Assembly: GCF_000196675.2 (NCBI RefSeq)
Contig: NC_015312.1
Span: forward strand, 1,984,001-2,048,000
Origin: Pseudonocardia benzenivorans CB1190
GTDB lineage: Bacteria > Actinomycetota > Actinomycetes > Mycobacteriales > Pseudonocardiaceae
Length of the DNA: 64,000 bases
Direction: 5' to 3'
Shown here: positions 25,704-36,703 of the stretch, piece by piece
Layout: each line of letters starts with the position of its first letter
How positions within the stretch are numbered: the stretch's first letter is position 1
The notes under the pieces: model-generated
The model's input: only the letters and a program-made list of their open reading frames with translations
Databases searched by the model: none
Told to the model about the DNA's origin: nothing
Translations under genes and position numbers: made by a program

Positions 25704-26804
25704 TCAGGTGCCGACGCGGACCAGGCGGGCGGTGCGGCCCTCCTGGCGCAGGCGACGGCCGGCCTTGCTCAGCACGGGCGGGCGGACGACCTGGCCCAGC
25801 GGGCCCAGCCGGCGGCGCAGCCGCATGGTGCGCCACTCGGGGATCGTCGTGACGTCGCCGGTGATCTCGGCGGCCCAGTTGGCCAGCAGCCGCGCGGCGT
25901 CGCCCAGCTCCCAGCCCTTCTCGTCGGCGCGCTTGACCCGCAGCATCGCCTCGCGGGCGAGGGCACGACGCATGCGCTGGTCGAGGTCGTCGGTCTGGGC
26001 GTCGCCCAGGACGGTCCGGCCGCGCTCGAGCACCGCGTCGAACGCGAGCTTGCGCATCTCCAGGTCGGGCAGTCCGGCGTCCTTGTCGTAGTAGGCCTGC
26101 GACATGTTCGCGCCGTGCACGCGGTACCAGGCCTGGTCGACGCCGGAGACGAAGCCGACGTCGGAGTAGAGGGCGAGCTGGAGCCACATGTGCAGGTCGG
26201 AGGTCTGCAGCATGCGGGCGTCGTAGCCGCCGACCCGCTTCTGCAGGTCGGTGCGGATGACCACCGACGGCGAGAACACCGGGTTGGAGCCCCGGCTGTA
26301 GATGCGCCGCAGCCACGACTGGCTGCTGTGCACCACGGGCTTCCAACGGCCGGTGCGGACCTGCGGGCGGGGGTCGCCGGTCACCCAGCGCACGGAGTGG
26401 CCGTAGACGAAACCGACGCCCGGGTTGTCCTCCATGACCTGCGTCGCGCGCTGCAGGGCACCGGGGGTGAGCTCGTCGTCGGCCGAGATCAGCAGCGTGT
26501 AGGGCGCCTGCGCCCAGTCGAGGATGCCCTCGTTGAACGTGATGATGTGGCCCTTGTTGGTCTCGTGGACCAGCGCCTCGACGCGCTCGTGCTCCGCGGC
26601 GAGCTCGCGGGCGACGTCGGCGCTGCCGTCGCCGGACGCGTCCTCGATGACCAGGACCCGGACGTCGACGCCGTCCTGCGCGAGGACGCTGCGCACCGCC
26701 TCCGGGAGGAGATGGCCGTACTTGTAGCAGGGGATGACGACGTCGACGCGTGGACCGGCGTCACCCTTCGGACCTGCTGATGCTTCGGCCGTGAACTCGC
26801 TCAT
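25704..26804 (-). CDS. Glycosyltransferase family 2
   Basis: 366-residue GT-A enzyme: VDVVIPCYKYGHLLPEAVRS, VLVIEDASGDGSADVA (first Asp motif), YTLLISADDELTPGAL (SADDEL as the DxD-type metal motif), and a histidine-containing RVHGANMSQ near residue 245. No obvious membrane helix. The C-terminal 80 residues are basic (MRLRRRLGPLGQVVR), consistent with binding to the inner membrane. ATG 26804 overlaps the stop of the acetyltransferase gene (ATGA), so the two are coupled. It presumably transfers the sugar produced by the preceding oxidoreductase, aminotransferase and acetyltransferase genes. Confidence 0.88.
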   Translation of the reverse strand: MSEFTAEASAGPKGDAGPRVDVVIPCYKYGHLLPEAVRSVLAQDGVDVRVLVIEDASGDGSADVARELAAEHERVEALVHETNKGHIITFNEGILDWAQAPYTLLISADDELTPGALQRATQVMEDNPGVGFVYGHSVRWVTGDPRPQVRTGRWKPVVHSSQSWLRRIYSRGSNPVFSPSVVIRTDLQKRVGGYDARMLQTSDLHMWLQLALYSDVGFVSGVDQAWYRVHGANMSQAYYDKDAGLPDLEMRKLAFDAVLERGRTVLGDAQTDDLDQRMRRALAREAMLRVKRADEKGWELGDAARLLANWAAEITGDVTTIPEWRTMRLRRRLGPLGQVVRPPVLSKAGRRLRQEGRTARLVRVGT

Positions 26805-27370
26805 GCCGGGACGAGCCCCCTGTCGTTCTCGCGGTAGCGCTCGCCGCACTCGGTGCATGCGAGCTCGCTGTCGAGACGGGCGCCGCAGCGGCAGACCCAT
26901 CCCTTCTGGACGGCGGGGTTGCCGGCGACGAAAGCATGTGCCGGCACGTCGCGGGTGACGACGGCCCCTGCGGCGGCGAACGCGAATTCACCGATCTCCG
27001 TTCCGCAGACAACGATCGTCCCGGCTCCGAGTGACGCCCCGCGGCGCACGAGGGTCGGGAGGAGGTCGTCAGGGGCGATCTTGTTGGCCGACCGCGGTCG
27101 CATGTCGTTGGTGAACAGCACGTTGGGCCCGAGGAAGACGTCGTCCTCGCAGGTCACCCCGCGGAACACGAGCGTGCCGTTCTTCACCGTGACGTTGTCG
27201 CCGAGGGTCGCGCCGTCCTCGACGAACGCGCAGTCGCAGATGTTGCAGTCGCGGCCGACCTTGGCGCCGGGCAGCACGTGGGCGAACGCCCACACGCGGG
27301 TGCCCGCGCCCACGTCCTCGCTCTCGCACAGTCCCTGCGGGTGCACCCGCACCCCGGCCACCGTCGTCAT
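26801..27370 (-). CDS. WbpD-like nucleotide-sugar N-acetyltransferase with C-terminal zinc ribbon
   Basis: 189 residues of hexapeptide-repeat (left-handed beta-helix) acyltransferase: GAGTRVWAFAHVLPGAKVG, CNICDCAFVEDGATLGDNV and DVFLGPNVLFTND match the WbpD/WlbB type that acetylates UDP-3-amino-2-acetamido glucuronic acid using acetyl-CoA. The last 30 residues hold a CRCG...CTEC zinc ribbon, not part of the basic enzyme fold. ATG 27370 follows GAGGGAG of the mini-ORF array and overlaps its last stop. Upstream lie DegT aminotransferases and a Gfo/Idh oxidoreductase, as in the WbpB-E-D pathway; no WbpA dehydrogenase is seen here. Confidence 0.85.
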   Translation of the reverse strand: MTTVAGVRVHPQGLCESEDVGAGTRVWAFAHVLPGAKVGRDCNICDCAFVEDGATLGDNVTVKNGTLVFRGVTCEDDVFLGPNVLFTNDMRPRSANKIAPDDLLPTLVRRGASLGAGTIVVCGTEIGEFAFAAAGAVVTRDVPAHAFVAGNPAVQKGWVCRCGARLDSELACTECGERYRENDRGLVPA

Positions 27371-27642
27371 CGCACTCCCTCGCCGGGGCTCGGTCGGCGC
27401 TGCGCGGGGGCGCTGTGTCGACTGTTCGCTCGCTGCCGCTCGCTCATCGCACTCCCTCGCGGGGGCTCGGTCGGCGCTGCGCGGGGGCGCTGTGTCGACT
27501 GTTCGCTCGCTGTCGCTCGCTCATCGCACTCCCTCGCCGGGGCTCGGTCGGCGCTGCGCGGGGGCGCTGTGTCGACTGTTCGCTCGCTGTCGCTCGCTCA
27601 CCGCACTCCCTCGCCGGGGGTCGCCCGCCGCCGCTCGATCAC
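27368..27642 (-). repeat. 3.6 tandem copies of the 77-bp mini-ORF repeat, minus strand
   Basis: Reading leftward, a short unit starts at GTG 27642, overlapping the aminotransferase stop, and encodes 14 codons (VIERRRATPGEGVR). Full units start at GTG 27601, ATG 27524 and ATG 27447, 77 bp apart. Each encodes 26 codons (M/V-SERQRANSRHSAPAQRRPSP then GEGVR or REGVR). Every stop overlaps the next start, and the last overlaps ATG 27370 of the acetyltransferase. The second halves match the array at 18,362 nearly base for base, while the first halves differ. Frame, length and coupling are preserved despite this, which argues that translation or the ribosome site matters. Confidence 0.85.
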
Positions 27643-28748
27643 CGGGCGACGGCCTTGGCCAGCACCTCGACTACCCGCTCCTGCTGCGCCTGCGTGATGC
27701 CCGGGTAGAGCGGCAGCGACAGGATCTCCCCGGCGAGCGCCTCGGCGGCGGGGAACGCGCCCGAGCCGTGGCCGAGGTGGGCGAACGCACCGGTCAGGTG
27801 CACGGGCGTCGGGTAGTGGATGCCGGCGCCGATGCCGCCGGCGTGCAGGTCGGCCAGCACCCGGTCGCGCTCGGCGACGCGGACGACGTAGAGGTGCCAG
27901 ACGTGCTCGTTACCCTCGGCGGTGACCGGGGCGACGACGCCGTCGACCTCGGCGAGCATCGCGGCGTAGCGATCGGCGGCCGCGCGACGCTGCTGGTTCC
28001 ACTCGTCGAGCCGGCGCAGCTTGGCCGACAGCACGACGGCCTGCAGCGCGTCCATCCGGCTGTTGAACCCGACGACGGTGTGCTCGTACTTGCGCGGGGA
28101 CCCGTGCTCGCCGAGGAGGCGGACTGCCGTCGCGAGCTCGGGGTCGGAGGTCAGGACGGCGCCCGCGTCGCCGTAGGCGCCGAGGTTCTTGCCGGGGTAG
28201 AAGCTGGTCGCGGCGAGGACGCCGAGCGTGCCCGCGGCCTCCCCGTTGCGCCGGGCGCCCTGCGACTGTGCGGCGTCCTCGACGATCGGGACGTCGCCGA
28301 CGGCGGCGCGGATCGCCTCGACGGGGGCGGCCTGGCCGTAGAGGTGCACCGGGAGGACGGCCTTCGTCCGCGGGGTGACGGCGGCACCGGCGGCGGCGGG
28401 GTCGAGCAGCGCGGTGGTCTCGTCGCAGTCGGCCAGCACGACGGTCGCGCCGGTCCGGGCCACGGCCTCGGCCGTCGCGATGAAGGTGTTGGCCGGCAGG
28501 ACGCACTCGTCGCCCGCGCCCACGCCGAGCGCGCGCAGGGCCATCTCGATCGCGTCGGTGCCGTTGCCGACCCCGATGCAGTGCGCGGCGCCGATGTACT
28601 CGGCGTACGCGGTCTCGAAGTCCTTGACCGCCGCACCGCCGACGAACGCGGTCCGGGAGAGGATGGCGGCCCAGCCCTCGGCGACCTCGTCGGCCACCTG
28701 GGCGTGCTGCGCGCCGAGGTCGACGAGCGGGACGGGGGTGTCGGTCAC
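27639..28748 (-). CDS. DegT/DnrJ/EryC1 sugar aminotransferase
   Basis: 369-residue PLP-dependent nucleotide-sugar aminotransferase. Markers are VPLVDLGAQHAQV at the start, GNGTDAIEMALRALGVG, PANTFIATAEAV, VEDAAQSQGA and the PLP lysine K187 in SFYPGKNLGAYGDAGA, where most family members have GKNL. WbpE, FdtB and QdtB are of this kind and form 3-amino sugars. Its start overlaps the preceding aminotransferase (ATGA), and its stop overlaps the first mini-ORF of the 77-bp array. Together with the oxidoreductase and acetyltransferase it fits a WbpB/E/D-like acetamido-uronate pathway; a dTDP-3-amino-deoxysugar is the alternative. Confidence 0.88.
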   Translation of the reverse strand: MTDTPVPLVDLGAQHAQVADEVAEGWAAILSRTAFVGGAAVKDFETAYAEYIGAAHCIGVGNGTDAIEMALRALGVGAGDECVLPANTFIATAEAVARTGATVVLADCDETTALLDPAAAGAAVTPRTKAVLPVHLYGQAAPVEAIRAAVGDVPIVEDAAQSQGARRNGEAAGTLGVLAATSFYPGKNLGAYGDAGAVLTSDPELATAVRLLGEHGSPRKYEHTVVGFNSRMDALQAVVLSAKLRRLDEWNQQRRAAADRYAAMLAEVDGVVAPVTAEGNEHVWHLYVVRVAERDRVLADLHAGGIGAGIHYPTPVHLTGAFAHLGHGSGAFPAAEALAGEILSLPLYPGITQAQQERVVEVLAKAVAR

Positions 28749-29905
28749 GATGCTCCAGACGGGTCGGTGATCGCGGCGGCGAGCGTGTCGACGACGCGGC
28801 GCTGGTCGGACTCGGTCATGTCGTGGTACAGCGGCAGGATCAGCGAGCGCGTCGTGAGGTGCTCGGTGACCGGCAGCGGGACGTGCGGGTGGCCCGCGTA
28901 GGCGGGCTCGAGGTGCGCGGCCATGATCCCGCGACGACCGGAGACGCCGGCGCGGGCCATCGTCTGCAGCACGTCGGGGACCGGCGGGGCGGAGTCGGGC
29001 AGCTCGACCCAGTAGGACTGGAAGTTGCTGCGGCCGAACGGCGGGTCGGCGACGGGGCGCACCCCGAGGTCGGGCAGCAGCGACGCGTACCGGGCGGCCA
29101 GCTCGCGACGGCGGTCGACCATGCCGGGCAGCCGCCGCAGCTGGACGAGGCCCATCGCGGCCTGCAGGTCGGTGAGCCGGAAGTTGTAGGCCTGCTCGAC
29201 GTAGGACTCGATGATGACCTTGTCGCCCGCGGCGTGCCGGTCGGCGGCCGAGACCGACATGCCGTGCTCACGCAGGCGGCGCAGCCGGACGGCCCACTCG
29301 GGGTCGTCGGTGGTGATCATCCCGCCCTCGCCGGTGGTGAGCACCTTGCGCGGATGGAACGACCAGGCCGCCAGCAGCGCACCGCTGCCGACGGGCCGCC
29401 CGTGGGCCTGTGAACCGGCCGCGCAGGCCGCGTCCTCGACGATCGGCAGGTCGCCGCAGACGGCGGCGATCGCGGACACGTCGCAGGGCATGCCGCCCTG
29501 GTGGACGACGACGACGGCGCGGGTGCGCGGGGTGATCACGGCCGCCACCGACGCGGGGTCGAGGTTGCCGGAGTCGCGCTCGACGTCGGCGAACACGGGG
29601 GTGCCGCCGCAATGGCGCACGGTGTTCGCGGTCGCGATGAACGAGAAGGACGGGACGACGACCTCGTCGCCGGGCCCGATGCCGAGCAGGAGCAGGCTCA
29701 GGTGCAGTGCCGTCGTGCACGACGTGGTGGCGATGCCGTGGCCGGCGCCGACCGACGCGGCGAACTCGCGCTCGAACTCGGCCACCTTCGGACCCTGGGC
29801 GACCCAGCCGGACCGCACGACCTCGGCGACCGCCTCGGCCTCCTCCTCGCCCAGCAACGGCCGCATCACCGGGATGGTGGGCAGCCGGGTGGGCGAGGCG
29901 GTCAC
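28745..29905 (-). CDS. DegT/DnrJ/EryC1 sugar aminotransferase (second copy)
   Basis: 386-residue PLP aminotransferase of the DegT fold: IPVMRPLLGEEEAEAVAEV, GIATTSCTTALHLSLLLLG, VPSFSFIATANTVRHCG, VEDAACAAGSQ and PLP lysine K187 in WSFHPRKVLTTGEGGM. The last motif is characteristic of 4-aminotransferases such as PseC/ArnB/PglE rather than the GKNLGA group next door. Having both types side by side suggests a diamino sugar or two different amino sugars. Its GTG overlaps the stop of the Gfo/Idh gene and its stop overlaps the next aminotransferase start, so translation is coupled throughout. Confidence 0.87.
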   Translation of the reverse strand: MTASPTRLPTIPVMRPLLGEEEAEAVAEVVRSGWVAQGPKVAEFEREFAASVGAGHGIATTSCTTALHLSLLLLGIGPGDEVVVPSFSFIATANTVRHCGGTPVFADVERDSGNLDPASVAAVITPRTRAVVVVHQGGMPCDVSAIAAVCGDLPIVEDAACAAGSQAHGRPVGSGALLAAWSFHPRKVLTTGEGGMITTDDPEWAVRLRRLREHGMSVSAADRHAAGDKVIIESYVEQAYNFRLTDLQAAMGLVQLRRLPGMVDRRRELAARYASLLPDLGVRPVADPPFGRSNFQSYWVELPDSAPPVPDVLQTMARAGVSGRRGIMAAHLEPAYAGHPHVPLPVTEHLTTRSLILPLYHDMTESDQRRVVDTLAAAITDPSGAS

Positions 29906-31020
29906 GTGGTCACCTCGCCCGGGCCGCGCCGCGCGGGCTCGGTCGTCGGGCGGCCCGCCCGGGCGGGGCGGTGGTGGCTCATCTCGGCCACCGGGACGAA
30001 CTCGCCGTCCTTGGCCAGGCTGTGCGCGGCGGCCTCGAGCATCGCGAGGACCCGCAGGCCGGAGCGTCCGTCGGTGAGCGGGGGCCGCTTCTCGTTGATC
30101 GCGTCGGTGAACTCGAGCATCACCGAGCGCAGCGCCTCGGTGTTGGCCAGCGCGGGCGCGACGGTGTCGCCCGTGCGGTAGGAGACGATCGTCCGGGCGC
30201 GCGACTCCGGCCCGCCGTCGGCGGTGTCGACACCGCGGTCGTGGACCGACAGCCGCTGCGTCGGGTTCAGGTCGTCCCAGACGATCATCCGGTTCGACCC
30301 GCCGACGATCATCGTGCGGATCTTGGTCGGCGAGAGCCAGTTGACGTGCACGTGGGCGAGCGCGCCGTTGGACAGCTTGATCGTGAGGTGACCCACGCAG
30401 GCGTGCCCGGCGCCGACCGGGTCGGACCCGTGCGCGGAGATCGCGACGGGGACCACGTCGTCGGGCAGGATCGCGTCGAAGATCGACAGGTCGTGCGGGG
30501 CGAGGTCGTAGAGCACGTCGACGTCGGGCTGGACGAGCCCGAGGTTGATCCGCACCGAGTCGAGGTACTGCAGGTCGCCCAGCTCGCCGTTCGCGATCGA
30601 GTCGCGGATGTAGCGGACGGCCGAGGTGTAGCAGTAGGTGTGGTCGAGCATGAGCACGCGATCCATGCGGTCCGCGGTCTCGACGAGCTTGCGGCCCTCC
30701 TCGTAGGTGGGCGCGAGCGGCTTCTCGACGAGCACGTGCTTGCCGGCCTCCAGCGCGGCGCTGGCCACGGCGAAGTGGGTGGCTGCCGGCGTGGCGATCG
30801 CGACGGCGTCGACGCGCGGATCGGCCAGCACGTCGTCGAGCGACGGGGTCGTCGCGACGGTCGAATACCTACCGATCACGCTGCGTGCCCGATTTTCGTC
30901 GATGTCACACAGGTAGTGGAGCTGGAGGCCAGGGGTGGCCTGCGCGTTCCGAACGAGGTTCGGGCCCCAGTAACCGGCTCCGACGACAGCGATCCCGATC
31001 GGTGGATGTGGCGTGGTCAC
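29902..31020 (-). CDS. Gfo/Idh/MocA-family sugar oxidoreductase
   Basis: 372 residues. The Rossmann domain starts IGIAVVGAGYWGPNLVRN, the family EKP motif is in GKHVLVEKPLAPTYEEG, and the C-terminal domain contains the catalytic-type DLAPHDLSIFDAIL. WbpB/WlbA of this family oxidise UDP-GlcNAcA at C3 to feed a DegT aminotransferase. GTG 31020 is preceded by AGGAAGGA. It opens the operon 31,020-24,859. About 175 bp lie between it and the next gene upstream; this should contain the operon promoter, but I cannot name its elements. Confidence 0.88.
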   Translation of the reverse strand: MTTPHPPIGIAVVGAGYWGPNLVRNAQATPGLQLHYLCDIDENRARSVIGRYSTVATTPSLDDVLADPRVDAVAIATPAATHFAVASAALEAGKHVLVEKPLAPTYEEGRKLVETADRMDRVLMLDHTYCYTSAVRYIRDSIANGELGDLQYLDSVRINLGLVQPDVDVLYDLAPHDLSIFDAILPDDVVPVAISAHGSDPVGAGHACVGHLTIKLSNGALAHVHVNWLSPTKIRTMIVGGSNRMIVWDDLNPTQRLSVHDRGVDTADGGPESRARTIVSYRTGDTVAPALANTEALRSVMLEFTDAINEKRPPLTDGRSGLRVLAMLEAAAHSLAKDGEFVPVAEMSHHRPARAGRPTTEPARRGPGEVTT

Positions 31021-31196
31021 GGTGGTCCTTCCTACGCCAACCCCCGGTGCGGGCCGCACGGGGGGCCGGGGAGCGGCGAGCCGGGGGCGGCGGACGGCGT
31101 CCACGATAGGTCCCGGGGCGCTCGACCCCGACGCCGCCCCCCGGCGCCGACGGCCCGGTCCGACGGCCGGCCGCCGCGGCGCCGGAAACGGGACGA

Positions 31197-32156
31197 TCAG
31201 GCCGTCGGAGTGACGGTCCGGACCCAGCCGAGGGTCGTCGCGATGCCGTCGCGCAGCGGCGTCGGCGCGCGCAACCCCAGGTCGGCGCGGGCGCGGCTGA
31301 CGTCGAGGCAGCTGCGCAGCACCTCGCCGGCGCGGGCGGGGAGGAACTCCGGCGCGAACGCGTCGGCGCCCACCCCGGCGGCCTCGGCGATGGCCGCGGC
31401 CAGCTCGACGACGTCGACCTCGGTGCCCGTTCCGACGTTGTAGTGGTCGTGGGCGGGGGAGCCGGCGTCGGCCGCGGCGAGGTTCGCGGCCGCGATGTCG
31501 CCGACGAAGACGTAGTCGCGGGTCTGCGTGCCGTCGCCGAAGATCGTCGGGCGCCGTCCGGTGAGGACCCGGTCGCAGAAGATCGCGATGACGCCCGCGT
31601 CGCCCGTTGGGTCCTGCCGGGGCCCGTAGACGTTGCCGTAGCGCAGAGTCACCACGTCGAGGCCGTGCGCCCGGCGGAACCAGGCGCCGTACTCCTCGGC
31701 GGTGCGCTTGGACAGCCCGTACGCCGACAGCGGCCGGGCGGGCTCGGTCTCGGGTGTGGGGACGGTCGAGGTCTCGCCGTAGATCGCGCCGCCCGTCGAG
31801 GTGTTGACGACGCGGCGGGCGCCGGCGAGCCGGGCGGCGTCGAAGACGTTGACCGAGCCGAGGACGTTGGTCGCGGCGTCGAACGCGGGCTCGGTCATCG
31901 AGCGCCGGACGTCGATCTGCGCGGCGAGGTGGAACACGACGTCGGGCCGGAACGCGGTGAAGGCGGCCGCGACCCCGGCGCCGTCGCGCACGTCGAGCCG
32001 CTCGAGCCGGGTCCCGGCGGCGAAGGCGGAGGTCAGGTTGGCCTCCGACCCGTGGCTGAGGTCGTCGACGACCAGGACGTCGTCGCCGCGGGCGACCAGT
32101 TCGTCGACGATCGTCGACCCGATGAACCCGGCTCCGCCGGTGACCACTGCGCGCAC
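31197..32156 (-). CDS. NAD-dependent nucleotide-sugar epimerase
   Basis: 319-residue extended SDR: VVTGGAGFIGSTIVDEL at the N-terminus, VFHLAAQIDVRRSM, NTSTGGAIYGE with the catalytic Thr/Ser, YGLSKRTAEEY with YxxxK, LRYGNVYGPRQDP and FGDGTQTRDYVFVGDI. These are typical of GalE-like UDP-glucose/UDP-GlcNAc 4-epimerases. GTG 32156 is directly at the Rossmann strand and 11 bp downstream of the PAP2 stop. It is probably transcribed with pepN and the phosphatase, though its product belongs with the sugar genes on its left. Confidence 0.88.
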   Translation of the reverse strand: MRAVVTGGAGFIGSTIVDELVARGDDVLVVDDLSHGSEANLTSAFAAGTRLERLDVRDGAGVAAAFTAFRPDVVFHLAAQIDVRRSMTEPAFDAATNVLGSVNVFDAARLAGARRVVNTSTGGAIYGETSTVPTPETEPARPLSAYGLSKRTAEEYGAWFRRAHGLDVVTLRYGNVYGPRQDPTGDAGVIAIFCDRVLTGRRPTIFGDGTQTRDYVFVGDIAAANLAAADAGSPAHDHYNVGTGTEVDVVELAAAIAEAAGVGADAFAPEFLPARAGEVLRSCLDVSRARADLGLRAPTPLRDGIATTLGWVRTVTPTA

Positions 32157-32167
32157 GGCGGTCGACC

Positions 32168-32874
32168 CTATCCGCCCGGCGGCACCCCGGGACGGGCACG
32201 GGCCGTGACCGCGGGCACGACCCGGTCGACCAGCAGCGCGACGACGAGGACGACGACGAGCGCCGTGCAGAACCCGCCGACGGTGTCGGTGGGGTAGTGC
32301 ACGTGCTGCGCGACCAGCGCGACCGCCATGGGCGCCGCACCGAGCAGGGTCACCACGACGACGACCGCGATCCGGGCCGCCGTCGCGCGCACCGCGGGTG
32401 CCGACGCCAGCAGCAGGCCCGTGACCAGGGCGAGTGACGTCGCGAAGCCGGTGTGGCCGCTCGGGTAGGAGTCCGCGCCGTCGAGGGTGCGGCCGACCAG
32501 GGGCTTGAGCACGGTCGTCACGACGCCGGTCGCGGCGGGCGCGAGCAGCGCGAGCAGGGCGTGCCGCGGCCGGCCCGCCGCGAGGCACACCGCGACGAGC
32601 ACGACGGCGAGCACCGCGGCGGACATGACGTCGCCCACCGCGACCAGCGCGGCGAACAGGACCTGGCCGCGCGGCGCCGCCAGCGTGATCCGCTCGTCCA
32701 GCGTGCTCGCGTAGTCGTGGCCGGCGACGAGCACGGCGCCGACGACGAGCACGACCGCCGCCAGGCCGGCGACGACCGCCGCGACCGGACCGAGCGGGCG
32801 GGCCAGCACGGCCCGGTCCCAGCGCAGGGCCAGCACGGCCTCCGGGAGGCGGTCGCGCACCTGCCCGGGACCTG

Positions 32875-32878
<4 letters not shown>
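32168..32878 (-). CDS. PAP2-family membrane phosphatase
   Basis: 236 residues with about six membrane helices. The three phosphatase motifs are KPLVGRT, SYPSGHT and HVHYPTDTVGG, the last containing the nucleophilic-site His and Asp. Family members dephosphorylate undecaprenyl diphosphate or other lipid phosphates on the outer face of the membrane. In a Wzx/Wzy-type polysaccharide region, recycling of undecaprenyl diphosphate is plausible. The GTG start (32878) overlaps the pepN stop (GTGA), so it is coupled to pepN. Substrate is inferred, not shown. Confidence 0.85.
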
Positions 32879-35466
<2,588 letters not shown>

Positions 35467-35551
35467 GCGCTCTCGGGACTCCTCCGGGGGGCGGTCGGGA
35501 CGGTTGCGATCCAACCACGGAAGCCCGCGCGGCGTCGTGCGCGTTCGGGTC

Positions 35552-36703
35552 CTACCCGAGCTGCTCGGCCACGACCCAGCGCCCGCCGCCCGCCTCGACC
35601 GCCGGGAGGGCGCGGCGCACCTCGGCGAGCAGGTCGGGGACGAACAGCAGCACGACGTCCGGCCGCGCCGCGGCGAGGTCGTCCGGCGTGACGACGGGGA
35701 TGCCGGTCCCGGGCATCCGGCAGCCCTGCTTGGCGGGCGAGGCGTCGGCGACGGCGTCGACGGTGCCGGGGCCCAGCCCGGCCAGGTGCAGCAGCGACAC
35801 CGCCCGCGACGCCGCGCTGTAGCCGAGCACCCGCTCGCCGCGGGCGCGCGCGTCGTCGACCGTGCGGCGCAGCGCCTCCGTCGACGTCTCGACGGCCTTC
35901 TGCAGCCCCGCGACACGCCCGGGGTCGTGGACTCCCGCCGCCAGCTCGGACTCGACCAGCGCGGTGACCGACGCGCCGGGCGTCCCCCCGCGGCGGGCGG
36001 CCAGCAGGACCGTGCCGCCGTAGAGCGGGAACGTCCAGGCGTCGGTCGCGGTGAGCCCGCGGTCGGCGAGCATGGCGACGGCCGTCGGCGTCGAGTAGTA
36101 GGCGAAGTGCCCGTGCCGCACGGCGTTCCACTGCCCGTGGGTGACGATGGCGGCGAGGCTGTGGAAGCCGAACAGCAGCAGGCCGTCGTCGGCGAGCCGG
36201 GCGAGCAGCCCGTCGAGGGCCGCTGCCTGGTCGCGGGCGTGCATGAGCCCGAAGGACGCGTCGACGACCACGTCGGCGCGGCCGTGCGCGCCCGCGGGCG
36301 TGATCCCGAGCCCGGCGAGGTCGGGCAACCACGACCCGCCGTGCGGGGTGGGCCCCTCGGCGACCGTCGTCCGGCCGGCCAGCAGGCCGGCCTCGCGGAC
36401 CGCGGCGACGGCGTCGCGACGCTGGTCGGTCAGGGCCTGCGGCTCGATCCCCACGGGCTGTTCGGGCACCTCGTCGTCGTCGGCGAGCTGGGCCAGCCCG
36501 CAGTGGCCGCACAGCCACAGCCGCAGCGGGAACAGCGGGTCGGGGCCGGGGTCGTCGAGCCGGGGGAAGAACTCGGACGTCGGCCGGCGGCCCAGGTCGA
36601 GGACGAGCTCTCCGGCGCCGGTGCCGCACCAACGGCAGATGGTCGTCACCGGATCCCACTCGGCCTCGGCGGGCGGCGCGTTACCTGCCAGAGTGTCCGT
36701 CAT
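35552..36703 (-). CDS. SAM methyltransferase-like protein of the sugar C-methyltransferase family
   Basis: 383 residues from ATG 36703, or 365 from GTG 36649, where homology begins (TTICRWCGTGAGELVLDLG). An N-terminal cysteine cluster (CRWCG, then CGHCG) resembles the zinc domain of TylCIII/NovU-type C-methyltransferases. The C-terminal domain has GYSAASRAVSLLHLAGLG, like the family GYGAxxKG motif. The SAM loop (TVAEGPTPHGGSW) and the usual YHEH segment (here RHGHFAYYST) are degenerate compared with the neighbour at 38,967, so activity is uncertain. Its ATG shares CATG with the divergent RmlC-like gene. Confidence 0.72.
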   Translation of the reverse strand: MTDTLAGNAPPAEAEWDPVTTICRWCGTGAGELVLDLGRRPTSEFFPRLDDPGPDPLFPLRLWLCGHCGLAQLADDDEVPEQPVGIEPQALTDQRRDAVAAVREAGLLAGRTTVAEGPTPHGGSWLPDLAGLGITPAGAHGRADVVVDASFGLMHARDQAAALDGLLARLADDGLLLFGFHSLAAIVTHGQWNAVRHGHFAYYSTPTAVAMLADRGLTATDAWTFPLYGGTVLLAARRGGTPGASVTALVESELAAGVHDPGRVAGLQKAVETSTEALRRTVDDARARGERVLGYSAASRAVSLLHLAGLGPGTVDAVADASPAKQGCRMPGTGIPVVTPDDLAAARPDVVLLFVPDLLAEVRRALPAVEAGGGRWVVAEQLG

